DNA of 64,000 nt from Rotaria socialis (GCA_905331475.1 CAJNYU010004283.1:62001-126000), one strand, 5' to 3'; positions 47,936 through 63,421 are shown, numbered from the stretch's first letter. Numbers and translations are program-made. Notes: generated from the letters alone by a model not told the origin.

Positions 47936-49260
47936 GTTTTACTTCTATTCTTACATTCTCATTTGCACACAAAAGAATACAAAATGTTGTTTTTGCTGAG
48001 TACTTATAACACTAAAAAAAGGTTAGCTGCATTCATTTTGAGTTGATTTCGATGACTTGTTAAATTTTCTATGAAGATTTGGCGTTAATTTTATTCCATT
48101 ATTATCATAAATAAAGTTAGACGAAAGAAAGATCAAAGAACAAATGCATATGAAAGTCAGGTATGCCAAAACTTGACCTATTTTGACCTTTGCTGTAGGC
48201 TTTTCTCAGCAAATGAAATATGTATAGCTATAGCATATTCTATTTTATTTATTCCACTTTGGATGAATAATACTCTATTGAGAAAATACGCAAATGATTA
48301 AGGATTATCATGTTTGTAATCTGTGAATCATTATATAATTGATTGTACACAGTTTTTCTGATAATTGTTTTCGTGTTACTGAAACAATACATGATTTTGT
48401 TTTTTGAGGAAATCAAACCAACTCCAAGATTTTTCATAAGCGATGAACCACTATGAAAACTAATTTATATACAAATAAAAAAATTCCTGTACACTCGAAT
48501 ATATCTAATTATATGAGTTTTAGTCATTTGTATTAACGTGTCAAATTATGAAATATTCAATTATATTTCCTCTTGTTGTAATATTAGAACACAAAGAATA
48601 ATATGGCATAGAGCCTTTCGAACTTGTGTAATGAAAATTTTCTATTACAATTAATAATCATATTTGAGATTAAAAAATATCTACGAACAACAAAGATATA
48701 GTTCCTGTGAAGCTGTATTTTAGACGTGCTGTGAGTTATTGATCAATGAAACTATCTATATTCGAAAAGAATAATGAGCCGTGAGTTGAAACTCATAATG
48801 ACATCCTTTACCGGAAAACAAAATTTCATATATATTTAGCTAATTATACACTCATTATTCTTTGCATAGTTTGACTTATAATTGCACTCGAAGCTGCGGA
48901 ATTACATATATATGAAAAATGCAGCAACGGCAATATTTAAGTGTGATTTGTTGAAGTGATAGTTTACAAATTACTTGAATTAATCAAATATAATACTGTT
49001 CTATTGGTGGATTCGAAAATTTGAATATTTTGCATTCTTCTATGCATATCGCTTTGTCATTCGAGAAGATGTAATTCAATATTATTTTATTGGAACAGTT
49101 CACACGAGTACATGAACTCTACGTTTAGTTCAAGATCGAATTCCTGTTTTGCATATAAATTAATATTCATCGATGTGCACATATTTCACTATTTATTAAT
49201 GATACTTTTAATTATTAGAATAAAAATGTAGATTGTTCGTACTCGTTTTCACTCTCACCA

Positions 49261-49376
49261 TCACCAATATGATTTTCGAATTCCTCATGAAAAAACGAGT
49301 TTAGCAGCAATATTATATATATAATATTGCTGCTAAACTCGTTTTTTCATGAGGAATTCGAAAATCATATTGGTGA
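49261..49376. repeat. Perfect 116-bp palindrome without spacer
   Basis: 58-bp arms meet at ATATAT (axis between 49318 and 49319). Every base pairs as read from the sequence. The arms include CACCAATATGATTTTCGAAT and TTTAGCAGCAATATTATAT. Outside 49261/49376 the symmetry continues imperfectly (CACTCTCACC against CATTCTCACC), broken by a 6-bp duplication on the left. Confidence 0.9.
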
Positions 49377-50933
49377 GAATGAAAAATGTAACATTAGAGA
49401 AATAGACGCTATTCGTTGTAAAACAAATTTTTTTGCTGATTTTTAGACCCTCTTAGTATCTTGCATTTTTCTCCACGAATGTTTTGTCAAACCGGAAAAC
49501 TTAGTAGATATTCGTGATCAGCGTAAAAATGGGGATCTAATAATGCATGCTTAAGCAAAAAATAAGAGGTGCTATAATTTTGAATTACCCACACTTTATT
49601 TTACGAGTTCATGATTTTATTTCCAGATCAATACCGACTTCACGCCAAAAAGTTCAAGAGCCAACTGCTTGTGTTCACTAAATTAGTCGGCCTCATTCTC
49701 ATATAAAACTAGAAAGCGAAATAAACTGAATGTCATCATTCAAAACATGACCTGCTGTGCGACATGTCGACATGTTCATTAACGCCATACAACGGGATGA
49801 TAGTAGAAAGCTTTTATTACGATAGATCATCCAAAAATAATTGTCGATTATGGAAATAGGTGACAATCGTTTTCATTTGTCGGATCATATTTAAACTTCA
49901 AATATTTAAAAATAGTAGAAGCATGTTGAAATGTTAACAAAAAACCTTTTTTAATTCAATTTAGCTGGATGTGGGTGTCATACTTTTCTTTTTCGATAGC
50001 ATAGCCTGATCTTTAAATATTATCGATAATAGATGTGTTGACTTATTCTAGGCCTTGTTTTGAGCTTGGAATCTCTAATATACGTACATAGAGATAGTAA
50101 TACGCTCTAGTCATGTTTGTACTATTTTAACATGTCATGGTATGTTTTGAACAAAATTGCGATTATAAAAAACAACTGTACAAAACGGAATTGACTTAGT
50201 CAGAAAAAAAGCGTACTTCAATGCCACTGCACTCTTTAGCTTTATTGATCACGTGTTTCGATCAACGAGATTATTGTTTATATGTATTTGCTTGCCTATT
50301 GCATACGTCTACAACTAAAATATATGTAGGTCAAAATCAAAACTCAACTTATTTCACAAAATAAGGATAGCTGAAAAATAATATTCCTGGAATAAATTGA
50401 TCTCTGCTAATCCTTCTCTATCTAAATGAAATGAGGATCGTATATCATCGGACATGCTTATGTTTCTACAACAATAATATGCTATATTAAATCCCTGGAT
50501 AATGTCATAATGACATAGTTCCTATGATAAAGCCAAGATAAATTCCACATAAAGTATATAATTAAAATTTTTTTTAATTCGTTCTTGTTTTTGTAAAAAT
50601 TCTTCAGAGGATGTGTAATTTAGAATTAAATAATCATCGGTTAAGCAATATTAGAAGACGAAGGATTTACAATATTAAAATAAACATTTAAAAACAAGAA
50701 AACAAACAATAGTGTGCATAAGTAGAGAGAACAAAAACTATTCCCATCAACAACAGTATTTTTTTGTCGATGGAAGCATTGAATTGTTTGTAGACAAGAA
50801 TTAGCTGATACAAAATTTTTCCATGAAAAAGCAAACAAACAAATAGACAGTCACTGACTGAATATGGCCATATACTATAATCAACATTTTTTGTACACAG
50901 ATAAATTGAGAACTAAATTTCTGTTTGGTTGAT

Positions 50934-53130
<2,197 letters not shown>

Positions 53131-55448
53131 TTTTTGACGAGTAATTTAACTAAATATGTTAAAGAAGAATAAAAAGGTCATACGGATAAGTTTATTAATC
53201 TTTTTTCTTTAACGCAGCTATCGATATTATTCTATAGATTGCGCATTTATCTCAGGAAATTAAGACGTTTCTCATAAGACCTATAGTTGAAGACGATAGT
53301 AATGGAACCGAAATTCCTTCTCTTCCTTCCGCTACTGTCGTCGTTGTGAAAACTGTAATGTGTCACTGTGTTCCATTTGTATGTGACTATGAATAAAAAA
53401 AAAAGAAACGTTGCGTCTTTCTTACACGAGCTCGTATGAAAAGCGATAGAGATCAAAGTAGAGATAGATGATGCTGTGTGAAATAAAATTTAAGAAAAAT
53501 AAAATAAAATTCTAAAAAGACTTTTTTCATTCGCAGGTGACGTCAATCGCACTACTTCAGTTATTTGGTGGACATTAACAACAATTGAAAAAACATCGTT
53601 TACTGTTCTCTGTTTTGAAGTAGCATATTCGAAAATTCTACGTTTGAAATCATAAACATACAGTATTTGGCATACTTAAATTATATGGTCTTACTCGATT
53701 GTTTTTCTAAGTGTTCGTTGCAATAACGTCTCAGAAGAAGAAAAAAAGGCTAACGTTATGTCTCATACAGAAAAGCATATTACTTTAAGTACACTGAACT
53801 AGTAATCGTAAATCTTTCTCTATTACTATATACGGTGATGTGACACGTCCTAATCATACAATGAGGTATGTTTCACAAGAAAAGTAATTTATTCTACTTT
53901 TATTCATGCATGCAAAAATCTGCCAATCTAGCCTACGCGATAATCCCATAAGTTACCTACTCTGCATGTTTCTATGTATTTATGTGCGTGAAATGGCAGA
54001 AGACAATAATTTCTGTTACTCACGTATTGACTCAACGAAGAACAACATTGTGAGCATGTAGCCTGTTGATTTCTTCTTCTTTTTTTTTTCTACTGTTTTT
54101 TTTTCATATACTGCTCACTTCACTTTCTCCATGCTTTTTCGCCTTCATATGAAGTTATTGTCTGTTCGCAGAGCAAAAGTAAAGAAAGGAAGTATATGAA
54201 TGATTAAAAGAAATAGTTTTCTTGTTTATTTTCAGCACTGAAATTTTACGCTAACGATTGATTTGACTGAAATCAGAATAATAAAAAATTAATTGAGAAA
54301 AGATAAACTTATAGAAAGCGCTCTACTATTTTAAAAAATACAACAAAAATCCTACATACGGGTGGGACACGAAAAAAAGAAATTTTGCTTCGACGATTGA
54401 TCACGATACTAAATACAAACCATTTTTTTGTTTGGTTGAGTAAATAAAGAGAATGTTTTTTGAAAAATTTTAAAATGCACACCGATAACGATGACTAACA
54501 AAATACAAAATTAAAAGCATTCATTTAAAGGTTGTATAAAGTACAAAAAAACATCGATTTACAGTCAATACACATTTTTCTTTTTTTTTTTTGTGTAATA
54601 ATATTTATTCTTCACTAAAGTATTGTTTTTCAAGATGAACTAGACGTTTTATGTTTCGAAAACATGTTCGAGCAAATAATTGACTGAAAGCTAAAAAGTT
54701 GAAGTTGATGTATTTCAACGAATGCTTTTTTCTTGATCTGTTTCGTAACGATGCTTTAATTAGAAAAAAATGAATTGATGATGTTCATTTCTCATAATAT
54801 GCAAAAAATAGAAATTAATAATCATCTCTGATTTACGTCAGAGAATTGAACATGAACTTTTTGCATGAAATGTGTCAAGGATTTTGCACCATGAAATTGA
54901 CAGAAGGTATTAAAAGGAAAAGAACAGATTTTTATGGCAATAATTTCAAGTGAAAATTATTTTTTTATTTGTCTTGCTAAAATTAAAAGCACAGCAGAAA
55001 TTCTATTTAAAGCTCTTTAATCCTATTCTAAATCGTTCGAAATCAATAAAGAAATCATACGATTATGTCACGTATGCATTTAGATCTGCGTGTTTTGTAT
55101 TTAGACCACTAATCGAATGGCGTTTTTTTTCTCTATATGATCAACTTATCATTCTAAAAAACAAAACTTTACTGCTAAGCCATATTTAGATCAAACATAA
55201 AATATCAATCATCGATACATATTTACATTTATTGTTTTTTTGAAAATTTCTGATCATCATTAGCTATTTGCGCATCATATCGAACTATCTTTAACTTAAA
55301 TGTCATAAGAATCTAGCTTCTGGAGTGATAGTCATATAAATCTTCTTGGATTAGTATCAACATTTTGTTTTTTTGATTGATGAGCGTTCTATTTGATATA
55401 ACTACTGAACATAAAGGCAAGATGAAAAAGTAGAAAGACTGATGCAAC
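53131..55448. other. Intergenic, about 2.3 kb
   Basis: Upstream region of the PRKX-like gene. AT-rich, with T and A homopolymers. No gene or repeat pair was recognised. Open frames at 53247-53456 and 54950-55189 show no domain. Confidence 0.4.
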
Positions 55449-55673
55449 CAGGGACGGCGCGAAGCAGCAAAAATATAGGGGGCTTACTTGAAAACGGGAG
55501 GTTTTTTTTCAAAAATCGGACTAAATCAATAAAAATCTCTTCTCTTTTTTTCAAAAATCGGAGTAAATTAATAAAAATTTCTTCTATTTTCTTCAAATCG
55601 GAGTAAAATTGAAACAAAAATTTTCAAAGTTGGGGGGGCCCCCCCCCCCCCACCCCCGCTCGCGCCGTCCATG
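55449..55673. mobile_element. 225-bp hAT-type MITE with exact 8-bp target duplication
   Basis: Left end CAGGGACGGCGCGA; right end, reversed, CATGGACGGCGCGA: one mismatch in 14. The octamer GATGCAAC flanks both sides exactly (55441-55448 and 55674-55681), the hallmark of hAT insertion. The interior contains a duplicated AAAAATCGGAGTAAAT-type block (three copies at about 55515-55605) and a G7C13 homopolymer junction (55632-55651). No transposase. Confidence 0.85.
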
Positions 55674-55681
55674 GATGCAAC

Positions 55682-56557
55682 AACAATACATACATATTAC
55701 CCACAGATTTTCATTTTAATTAGCACTACATTTTACAGCTCAATTATTAAACTAAAATGCTATTTTTATGACGCTAATTTCCGCCTGTACGATTATTAAA
55801 CGCATATGTTCGCTTCATTTAACTTTTTTTCTTTTACAAATGCTTTCTTTCTAGAAAATTTATAGTACAGCCACACTAATAATAATTACCCTGAACAAAA
55901 AGGAAACAGTTATATTCGCATCAGAAAACATAGTATAAGATTTTCACCAATAAATATATGTTTGATCACATAAATTTACATCTTTTATTCTCTATTAATC
56001 ATAAAATCAATAAAAAGTGCCCAAGTTCTCAGCCTACGTTGGAGTAGAAGAGCCATAATATTGCTTCCAATATATACAGTTCATTTTCCGGTAATTGTTT
56101 TACGGTCGCCGAAAGATTATATGCATACATAGTAAATATTTATATTTTGTGAAACACGACCTGAAAGGAGTGTTGAAATGTTTAGGGTAGAAATTTTACA
56201 CCCATCCCCCCTGTCACGTCGTTATTTTAGCGATTAAGATTTAGATGAAGATGCGACTGTTTAAGTATTGGCAAATGCCACAATGATAATGACGATAAAT
56301 GGCAAGATTAAGTAAATAAGAAAATGAAACTTGAATGAAAATTCACTAATTTATTTAATAGATTAGAATTAATCTATGAAACAGTAGATACAACAAGGAT
56401 TTGTTGTACGATTTGACAAGACTTCCAGAAGAAGAAAAAAAGAAAAAGAAGTTGATTATAATAGAACCAACTAATAGAGAAGAAAAAGTAGCAACCTAAT
56501 GAAAGGAAAGATACAGTAAAAGTAAAAACGCGGGTAGTAGCTAGACAATAAGAATTT
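55682..56557. other. Intergenic, about 0.9 kb
   Basis: Between two transposons. No gene was recognised. Confidence 0.4.
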
Positions 56558-57012
56558 AAAAAGCTGTTAGCGCAATTCCTGTAGGATTAAAATGTGAAAC
56601 ACGATGAACCTTCTTTTCTGGAATTCCTCTATCGCGGCCACTGATGGTCTGTGGAGCTTCTCTGTTACGGTCTATACTATGATGTATGGAGTCTCTAGAA
56701 ACCATTACAGAGCGTTTAGAGGCCTCAGAAGCCACCACATACCGTTACAGAGAATTCAGAAACCATCACAGACCGTTACAGAGAAATTTTAATAATTAAT
56801 TAATTAACCGATTAGCTGATTAATTAATTTCTCTGTAACGATCTGTGCGGGGGGGGGGGGGGGGGGGGGGGGGCGGGGGGCATGGATCCAAATTGCTACC
56901 TTATATACTTCAGCACTCTTTTCAGATCGTTTTTCACAAAATTATATTGAGAAAATATATGTACAAGCATAATTAGCATCACCATATAATACAGGTGACG
57001 TTATGCCGTCCC

Positions 57013-57043
<31 letters not shown>

Positions 57044-57616
57044 CAGACCGTCACCGACAGGTAATCATCTGTCGGTAACGACCTGTGATGGGTACATTTT
57101 CCCCATAGCAGATCATTACAGTGAGGTGATTTACTCATCACAGATCGTTACAGACAGGTGATTTATCCATCAGAGAGCGTTACAGAGGTGCTTTCTCGAA
57201 GTCGAACGGACAGCAATATTGAGGTGTTAAAGGTACACAATTGAATTCCTGCCACATATATTTTAATTGATGAATTAGCTAATTACGGTATAATTAGTTA
57301 ATTACCTATAACAGACCCTAACAGATAGGCGTTGGAACCATCACAAACGGGTTAGAAAATTCAGGTGGATAGAGAGGAGCACTTATGATATAGTTTGATG
57401 AATAGTAGTGGACATCTTCGTACGGTCAAGGAACACAATGCTACAATATCAGCAAATTTATGACCTAGTTGCATTTTTCACTTGTAGGCGGTGCATTAAA
57501 GTACAATGAAAGAAAAAGTTCAGAAATATATAGAATAATTTGTTGTTCTGGTCAGAATTAATATTTATATTGTGTTTCACATTTTAATCCCGAAGGGATT
57601 GCGCTAACAGCTTTTT
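56558..57616. mobile_element. 1.06-kb TIR element with internal degenerate repeats and G25/C29 runs
   Basis: The terminal inverted repeats are 45 bp, 56558-56602 and 57572-57616, identical at 41 positions, and start AAAAAGCTGTTAGCGCAAT. The four differences cluster in the centre of a small palindrome (AATCCCGAAGGGATT on the right). The interior has many degenerate copies, in both orientations, of a unit like CACAGACCGTTACAGAGA, plus 25 G (56849-56873) and 29 C (57014-57042). No target-site duplication was evident, and no transposase. Superfamily unknown. Confidence 0.75.
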
Positions 57617-57639
57617 CATAAAATATTCATATGTGACAG

Positions 57640-58799
57640 AATTATGTGCATTTACTACCATATTTTGCTTTGATATTTCGTAGTGACAGCGGTAGCTGTT
57701 ATAGCATCGCTTGTACGGCTAATTGTTTACAAGATGAAATATGTTCATTTAATAATATATGCATATGTCCATCATGCTTCATGGGCAATAGGTGTGAGGC
57801 AAGTACTAACGTCGTACAATTTCCATTGACATTTGCAATCCAATGGGATATTGAAACGGCTGACGTCAATTTAAATTTTAATATACCAGAATTTATCTAT
57901 ACATTTGCCGTGGCTGCAATGCTAGTTATGGCTTTAACGAACAACATAGCATGTTCGCAAACTTTTATGAAACATGATATACGTTAGATCAATTAACACA
58001 ATCATATTCTTATCGATATGCAGCGTGTAATGTAATTCCTGTTATTGTTATTATTATGGTCGACATATGTATGTGGGTAAGTTCAGCATTAATAGCAGAA
58101 TGTGTTTTATTGGAATGTTTTAATTTTAGTCGGTATCGATCGCGAAGATTCGCTGTTATATCATCAATTAGCGGTACTATATTAACAATTGGTACACATT
58201 TTCATGAAATAATCGCTCGACGTCCATTACCTGATCCTATTCGTGCTTAATTATATTCCTGTACATTTGCTTTTTTCATTACCATTAGATATCATTCATA
58301 AAACTCTTCGTGTATGCCATGTTATTCTACCATTAACCGTACATTTTCTTGGTAGTATTTTAATGATTGTCAATATAACACGGCGCACGTTACTTGTTCA
58401 TAGTCGTGATGATTTTTTTCAAGTATTCATCGAAAAAAGTATAAAACGTAAACATTGCTTTGTTCCGCCGTTTTTAACCATATTATCAAATTTTCCTCAT
58501 TTAATTCTTCATCTAAAAGATGAATGTGAAAATGCTCGAAATATAAATATTTTACGATTGCATGTTGCCTTTAATATTCTTATTTGTCTACTACCATCAA
58601 TTACATTTTTCATCTATATTTTTCCATCCTAAAGTTAGATGCATCAATTCAATACAACACCTATGGAACGTTGGTTAAAGCGAGTATATAACTGTAATTA
58701 CAAGAAAAGCATTCATCAAATTAGTATTCAACCAAGAGTAATATCTAAAAAAGCAGTTTTTTCAAATTTATCGTTTTCATCACGCATAACTGAAAAATG
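57640..58799 (+). pseudogene. Decayed EGF-like plus 7TM receptor gene
   Basis: The first block (57646-57987) has a Cys-rich EGF-like module (CTANCLQDEICSFNNICICP, GNRCEA) then a membrane segment and NNIACSQTFMKHDIR, followed by a stop. The next block starts out of frame without the expected second and third membrane segments: QLTQSYSYRYAACNVIPVIV and VLLECFNFSRYRSRRFAVIS. It runs to 58250. A third frame follows from about 58243 (LDIIHKTLRVCHVILPLTVH, DECENARNINILRLHVAFNI), then a stop, and a fourth (HQFNTTPMERWLKRVY). Several frameshifts, an internal deletion and stops mean it cannot make a receptor. The family of EGF-bearing 7TM proteins is abundant in rotifer genomes as I know them. The 5' end abuts the TIR element at 56558-57616. 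Confidence 0.7.
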
Positions 58800-59943
58800 A
58801 TATTTTATGCCAATAAAGAAAAATATATTAGTTCCTGTTCTCTAGGAAACAGAGATAGAAGAGAAAGCTATTTTCATTGAAGAAAAAAGACGGTGACATA
58901 ACACACTATGCGGTAGCATCTACTTGGTTCGAAGTGCTTTCCAACGTATTCACAAAGGTAGAACAAACATTTAATCTACAATGAGTTGAGTAGGTCGTGC
59001 TGTCTTCCATCAGTATCATAGAAACTTCTACATTCAACTATTGAATGGACGTTAGAAAAATCTTTTTCTAATGAGCTCTTTTTTTTTATCTAATTGAAGA
59101 TTAGTCAAGAAACCGTCAAATTATAATAGAGTTTTAAACCTTTAACAATTGATTGTGATTAATTTAAGAGGAAATTTTATAAATGCTTCGTGTTATGATA
59201 ATTATACATAATAATAGGATTCATCTAATTTTCTTTTCTTCCGTTTTCCACCTAGTTGTATCTCCTATAGTTTTCCTGTATCGTATATATATATATATAA
59301 GGTGCATGAAATAATATAAAAGTTTCATTGTAACTAGATTTTCTTCTTCTTTTTCTTGTTTCAACAATTAGGACGTTTATTTCTCTATAAGATAGTTTTC
59401 CTTTTTTTTTGTTTTGCGTTTTCACAATGCATCCCTATAGACATGTATTCAAACAATTCATTCTTTTTTCCAATCAAAATCGAAAAGGTTCGAATATTGC
59501 CTTTGATCCTCAGAGATAATATTAAAAAATGCCCACGTCATAGGAGATTTTAGATCTTACATTCTCTTTTATTCTTTTTCTTCTTCGCGCATCTATAAAA
59601 GAATTTTAATCTTAAGGCAATGAATTTTTTATTGCAATTTGATATACTATTACATATATGAAACAGACGATAATATGATATAATTAGAAGTGAAATGTTC
59701 TCACTTTTCTATTAAAATGCAATCATCACGCAGGCATAGCATTAAAGAAATGTTCTCTTTCACATTTTTTAGATATTCTATTTTCAATGATATTTTCTAT
59801 TCGAGTGCATCTGACGAATACAAACATATTTTTGTACTTTCTGTTAATTTAATTATTTCTTTTCTCTGATATCGGCATAAAAAGGTCGTATTTAACATCG
59901 TCTGTCACCTACAAAACATAAGACCTTCGACAAAAATAATAAC
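58800..59943. other. Intergenic, about 1.1 kb
   Basis: AT-rich; a short TA microsatellite lies near 59283-59299. A 65-codon frame at 59356-59553 has no domain. Confidence 0.4.
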
Positions 59944-60093
59944 ATGTTTTCGAGAACAAATGCATCATCATTAATGCCACCAAGCAGCGATGACAAAAAA
60001 GGTTCTTACAAACAATATCTATTACCTGAAAACATTTTATATGATTCTCATTATGGCTCAACACCCAATATTGCTTTTTATTTGGAGAATGAG
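59944..60093 (+). CDS. Candidate alternative first exon for the downstream disordered-protein gene
   Basis: An ATG at 59944 opens 50 codons (MFSRTNASSLMPPSSDDKKG, SYKQYLLPENILYDSHYGST, then PNIAFYLENE) to a GTATTT donor at 60094 in phase 0. The common exon at 62435 begins in phase 0, so the two can be joined in frame. Without splicing, the frame ends within 12 codons. The residue pattern looks like coding sequence. The long 2.3-kb intron is a reservation. Confidence 0.4.
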
Positions 60094-61758
60094 GTATTTA
60101 TAAAAATCGAAATATATACTTCTATATGACGTAGAAAAAAAAAGAAATATTTGCATTCCTTTTCTACTCATTTATCGCGCATAAAGCAGGAAATAAAAAC
60201 GGATGATAATTGACTAGAATAATAAACAGGCGATTATTGCTTGTAAAGAATGATCAAATATAGTTTTCTATTGTCTTTTTTTTTTTTATAACTCATCAAT
60301 TCTACTAAGAGATATAACAATCATTCGAGATCGTATAGTAAGATACCAATTTGTGAAGTTTATCTAGTTGAACGAACTAAAAATTAGCGTTACCTCTCGT
60401 GACTACAATTCGATTATATCAATTATTAAAAATTCATCTAGTTAAATCCAATTCTCCCGACAATTAAGACAACAACGCGATGCGTATATATGAAAATTAC
60501 GAATGAAAATAAAGAAAAAAAACATTTATTGATTAATCTTTTTTCTATCATAATAATTTCCTGAATCTTTGTTATTTTAATAATCTTGTCATGGAGTGAA
60601 TCAATAAGTAGAAATACTTATTCAATTGAGAAACTAAAGAAACGCAACGTTGCTATGTTAAGTGTTTTCTCGTACATGATATTACAGTTGAATAAATATT
60701 ACGGAAATAAAAAGATAGTGACATTTTAGTTTTAGAGAGAAAAAGAAAATGCCGAAATCGATTGGTTCAAGTACTCATTGAACTAGATTGTAATTCGATA
60801 TGAATAGCTGTCATTCATGTCGGCGTAGGCAATCGAAATATATTGCTTCGCGAACGGCTGACATTATTGTCACAATCAATTTATTTTTGATCAATAGGAA
60901 AAAACGAGCGTATTTATTTTTCCGATCTATAAAATCTGTAAGTACAGGTTTATAGGCGTGTGTAGAAGTTTCTTCCAGCTCTCGTCAAAGACACAAGTTT
61001 TTTTTTGCTCTCGCGATTAAACATTTATAGTTGCAGCAATAATAGAATAAGAAGTTTATCACCAAAAAGAAAAGAAATTGAAATAAAATACTTTTATGCA
61101 CGAACGATGGCGTGTTTTTTCTCAATAGTTACTTGTCAATTGTAATAACTCTTTATTATGATCTATTTTAGAAAGATTCTATAGCTAAGAATATCTTGTA
61201 ATAGAAGAAGAAAAAGCTTAATGAATAAAAAGAATCTTAGATGATTAATGTAACGCAGAATATAAAGACGTCATGCCAAGATCAAAACATATCCGCCTCC
61301 ATAAAAAATTGACACTTATGAATATATCTATATGCATCGTTCAATTTGTTTTAACTGATTACTATTACTGCAAGTGAGATTGTGTGAAATACCCTAGAAA
61401 AAGAAAAGAATTATCTATTCGATAAGGCAAGAGAAAAAGAAAACTACGAGGAAAAAATATGGAAAAAATGATTAGGTCTCTTTTCCCGTTGCTCTCATGT
61501 GTTCTCCCTCCTCTTACATTAAATTTTCTATTCCACACTAGCATAAAAAGAATAACAGCCGAGGACATAAACAGCAGAACAAAAAAAGGAAAATTCATAA
61601 ATGTGTAGAGCAAGATACTATAAATGAGTTTTTTCTCTTTGATTTAACAACCTTGTTTCTTAACACGCACTTCAATTCATTTCATCAGCAACAACTTATA
61701 ACAACAGCAGCAGCAGCAGTAGCAACCACAATAGTTTATAAAACAAAAAAGAGTAAAC
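60094..61758. other. Non-coding stretch, probable intron or upstream region
   Basis: About 1.7 kb of AT-rich sequence with no recognised exon. It is an intron if the 59944 exon is used, otherwise the promoter region of the 61759 exon. A CAG/CAA-rich string (61691-61725) lies in the 5' untranslated part. Confidence 0.4.
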
Positions 61759-63421
61759 ATGGATCAAAGAAGATTATCTGTTTGCGCTAACTTTGTTGGT
61801 TATACAGACTATTCAGGAGTATGTAATCAATCTAATGTAAGTTGCTCTCGATTTTAAAAGTATAACCTTTCTAAAATAATTGCTCACTTGATGACATAGT
61901 GAATTAAGTTTATTAAAATAGCAGATTCGATATTAAGTTTTTTCTTGCTGAACAAATATTATATTGTTTACTTGCCAATAATATTTGAAAAAAGTTATTT
62001 CTATCTTCGTCAATAAAACCTAGATCCTTTATGCTTGCTCTTGAAAAATTTTAACGCTTTCATAGCCCTAGAGAAAAACAACAAGCTAGCCTTAATCGTC
62101 GAACAAAATTTAGTTCTTCTGTCATAGCGACAGACGCATACAAGATGAGGCTAACATATGCAATATTTATTACGATGAAAATATTTTTGAACGTCATGCG
62201 AGTTACACGCAAAAAGAAAACGTCACTCACATATGTAAAATATACGTTCAACCTATTTCCTTTCCGATTTATTTCGAAAATTAATAATGATGAAAAAGGA
62301 AAAAAAATGACAAGAAATTAATCCGTGATATTCGATCTAGTGAGAATATGATTTAAACATGTTTATCTAAGGAGAAAAAAATAATGCGTCAGTCTACGTG
62401 ACAAATTTGATACATTTATTAATTAATTATTCAGATTGAACAACGACGTGTATCGGATGTTGGTCCATCACTTCGATTACCAAATGCTGATTTATTCTAT
62501 CCAGGTGAATTGGGTCGAGATAAACCGTTTGCATTAAAGCAGAAAAATTCATCGCTGACTGTGCTTTTGGACTCGACAAGTTCAATCATGCGCACAGCTT
62601 CAACAACATTTCATTGTTTTATTGGTTCGGCACGTCGTGCTTCATATTGCGGTCAAACAGATCCATCTATTCAACTAGATCCACATGGAAATAGTGGTTC
62701 ACTTTATTTACTCCCTACGAGGACTAATTCTAATGAGTCATCTTTATCCAATGCATCATATGAAGAACAAAGACGTACGGTAACTATTTATGATGGCCGA
62801 ATACCAGCTGCAGCATCGACACCCACAATTCCATTTGAACTTATGGCGCCCATTGATCTTATAACTCAAACAGTTGACGATCCCGTTGAATCTTTCGTTC
62901 AAATTGTACTAGAAGAGCCCGATGATCGACCACCGATAATGCGTCCTTCATTATCATCATCACGTAGAAATTCAGGAAGTCGACATCGACATCGTTATCA
63001 TCGAAGTAGTTCACCGAAATCGTCATTAATAAATGGTCGATTATCAACATCAGAAACTCAATTAAATAACGATACACAACCATCGTCCGTTGCAGAAATA
63101 TTTAATTCATTAGAAATTCATTACCAAACACCTGATACTATTGTGCCCATGGATTTTTCATTTCTAGAACCGGTACTTCGAGGTGAAAGTGCTGCTCCAC
63201 CGCCAGCACGTTGTCAAAAACTACAACACATTTCTCCACAAAACAGTTCAGCAAGTGAAGATTCAGCTATTGATATTCGCTCACCGTCACGCACAATAAC
63301 TATTATAAAAGATGATTATAGATCTTCAGAATTATTTTCTGATGTTAATAATGATAATTATTCAGAAAATAATTCACTCATATCAACTCGTTGTTTGAAA
63401 GTACCATCATCTGTTGATTAA
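61759..63421 (+). CDS. Unrecognised Ser-rich, largely disordered protein (two exons)
   Basis: Exon 61759-61836 (MDQRRLSVCANFVGYTDYSG, then VCNQSN) ends at a GTAAGT donor. Exon 62435-63421 begins after a TTCAG acceptor with IEQRRVSDVGPSLRLPNADL and runs to a TAA; together 354 residues. The first 100 residues look ordered (FYPGELGRDKPFALKQKNSS, TTFHCFIGSARRASYCGQT). The rest is Ser/Arg/Pro-rich with a His/Arg patch (SRHRHRYHRSSSPKS) and acidic segments. No transmembrane segment and no catalytic motif. I do not recognise the family. Splice signals and phase are clean, and the long open exon supports a real gene. Confidence 0.65.

Larger units (their letters stand above)
46155..50933. other. 4.8-kb gene-poor, repeat-bearing interval
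   Basis: No supported gene. It holds a short hAT-like element (46484-46598), a dispersed repeat in inverted and direct copies (47225-47412 and 47513-47935), an N gap with very long G and C runs, and a perfect palindrome (49261-49376). The rest is AT-rich and featureless to the eye. Confidence 0.5.
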
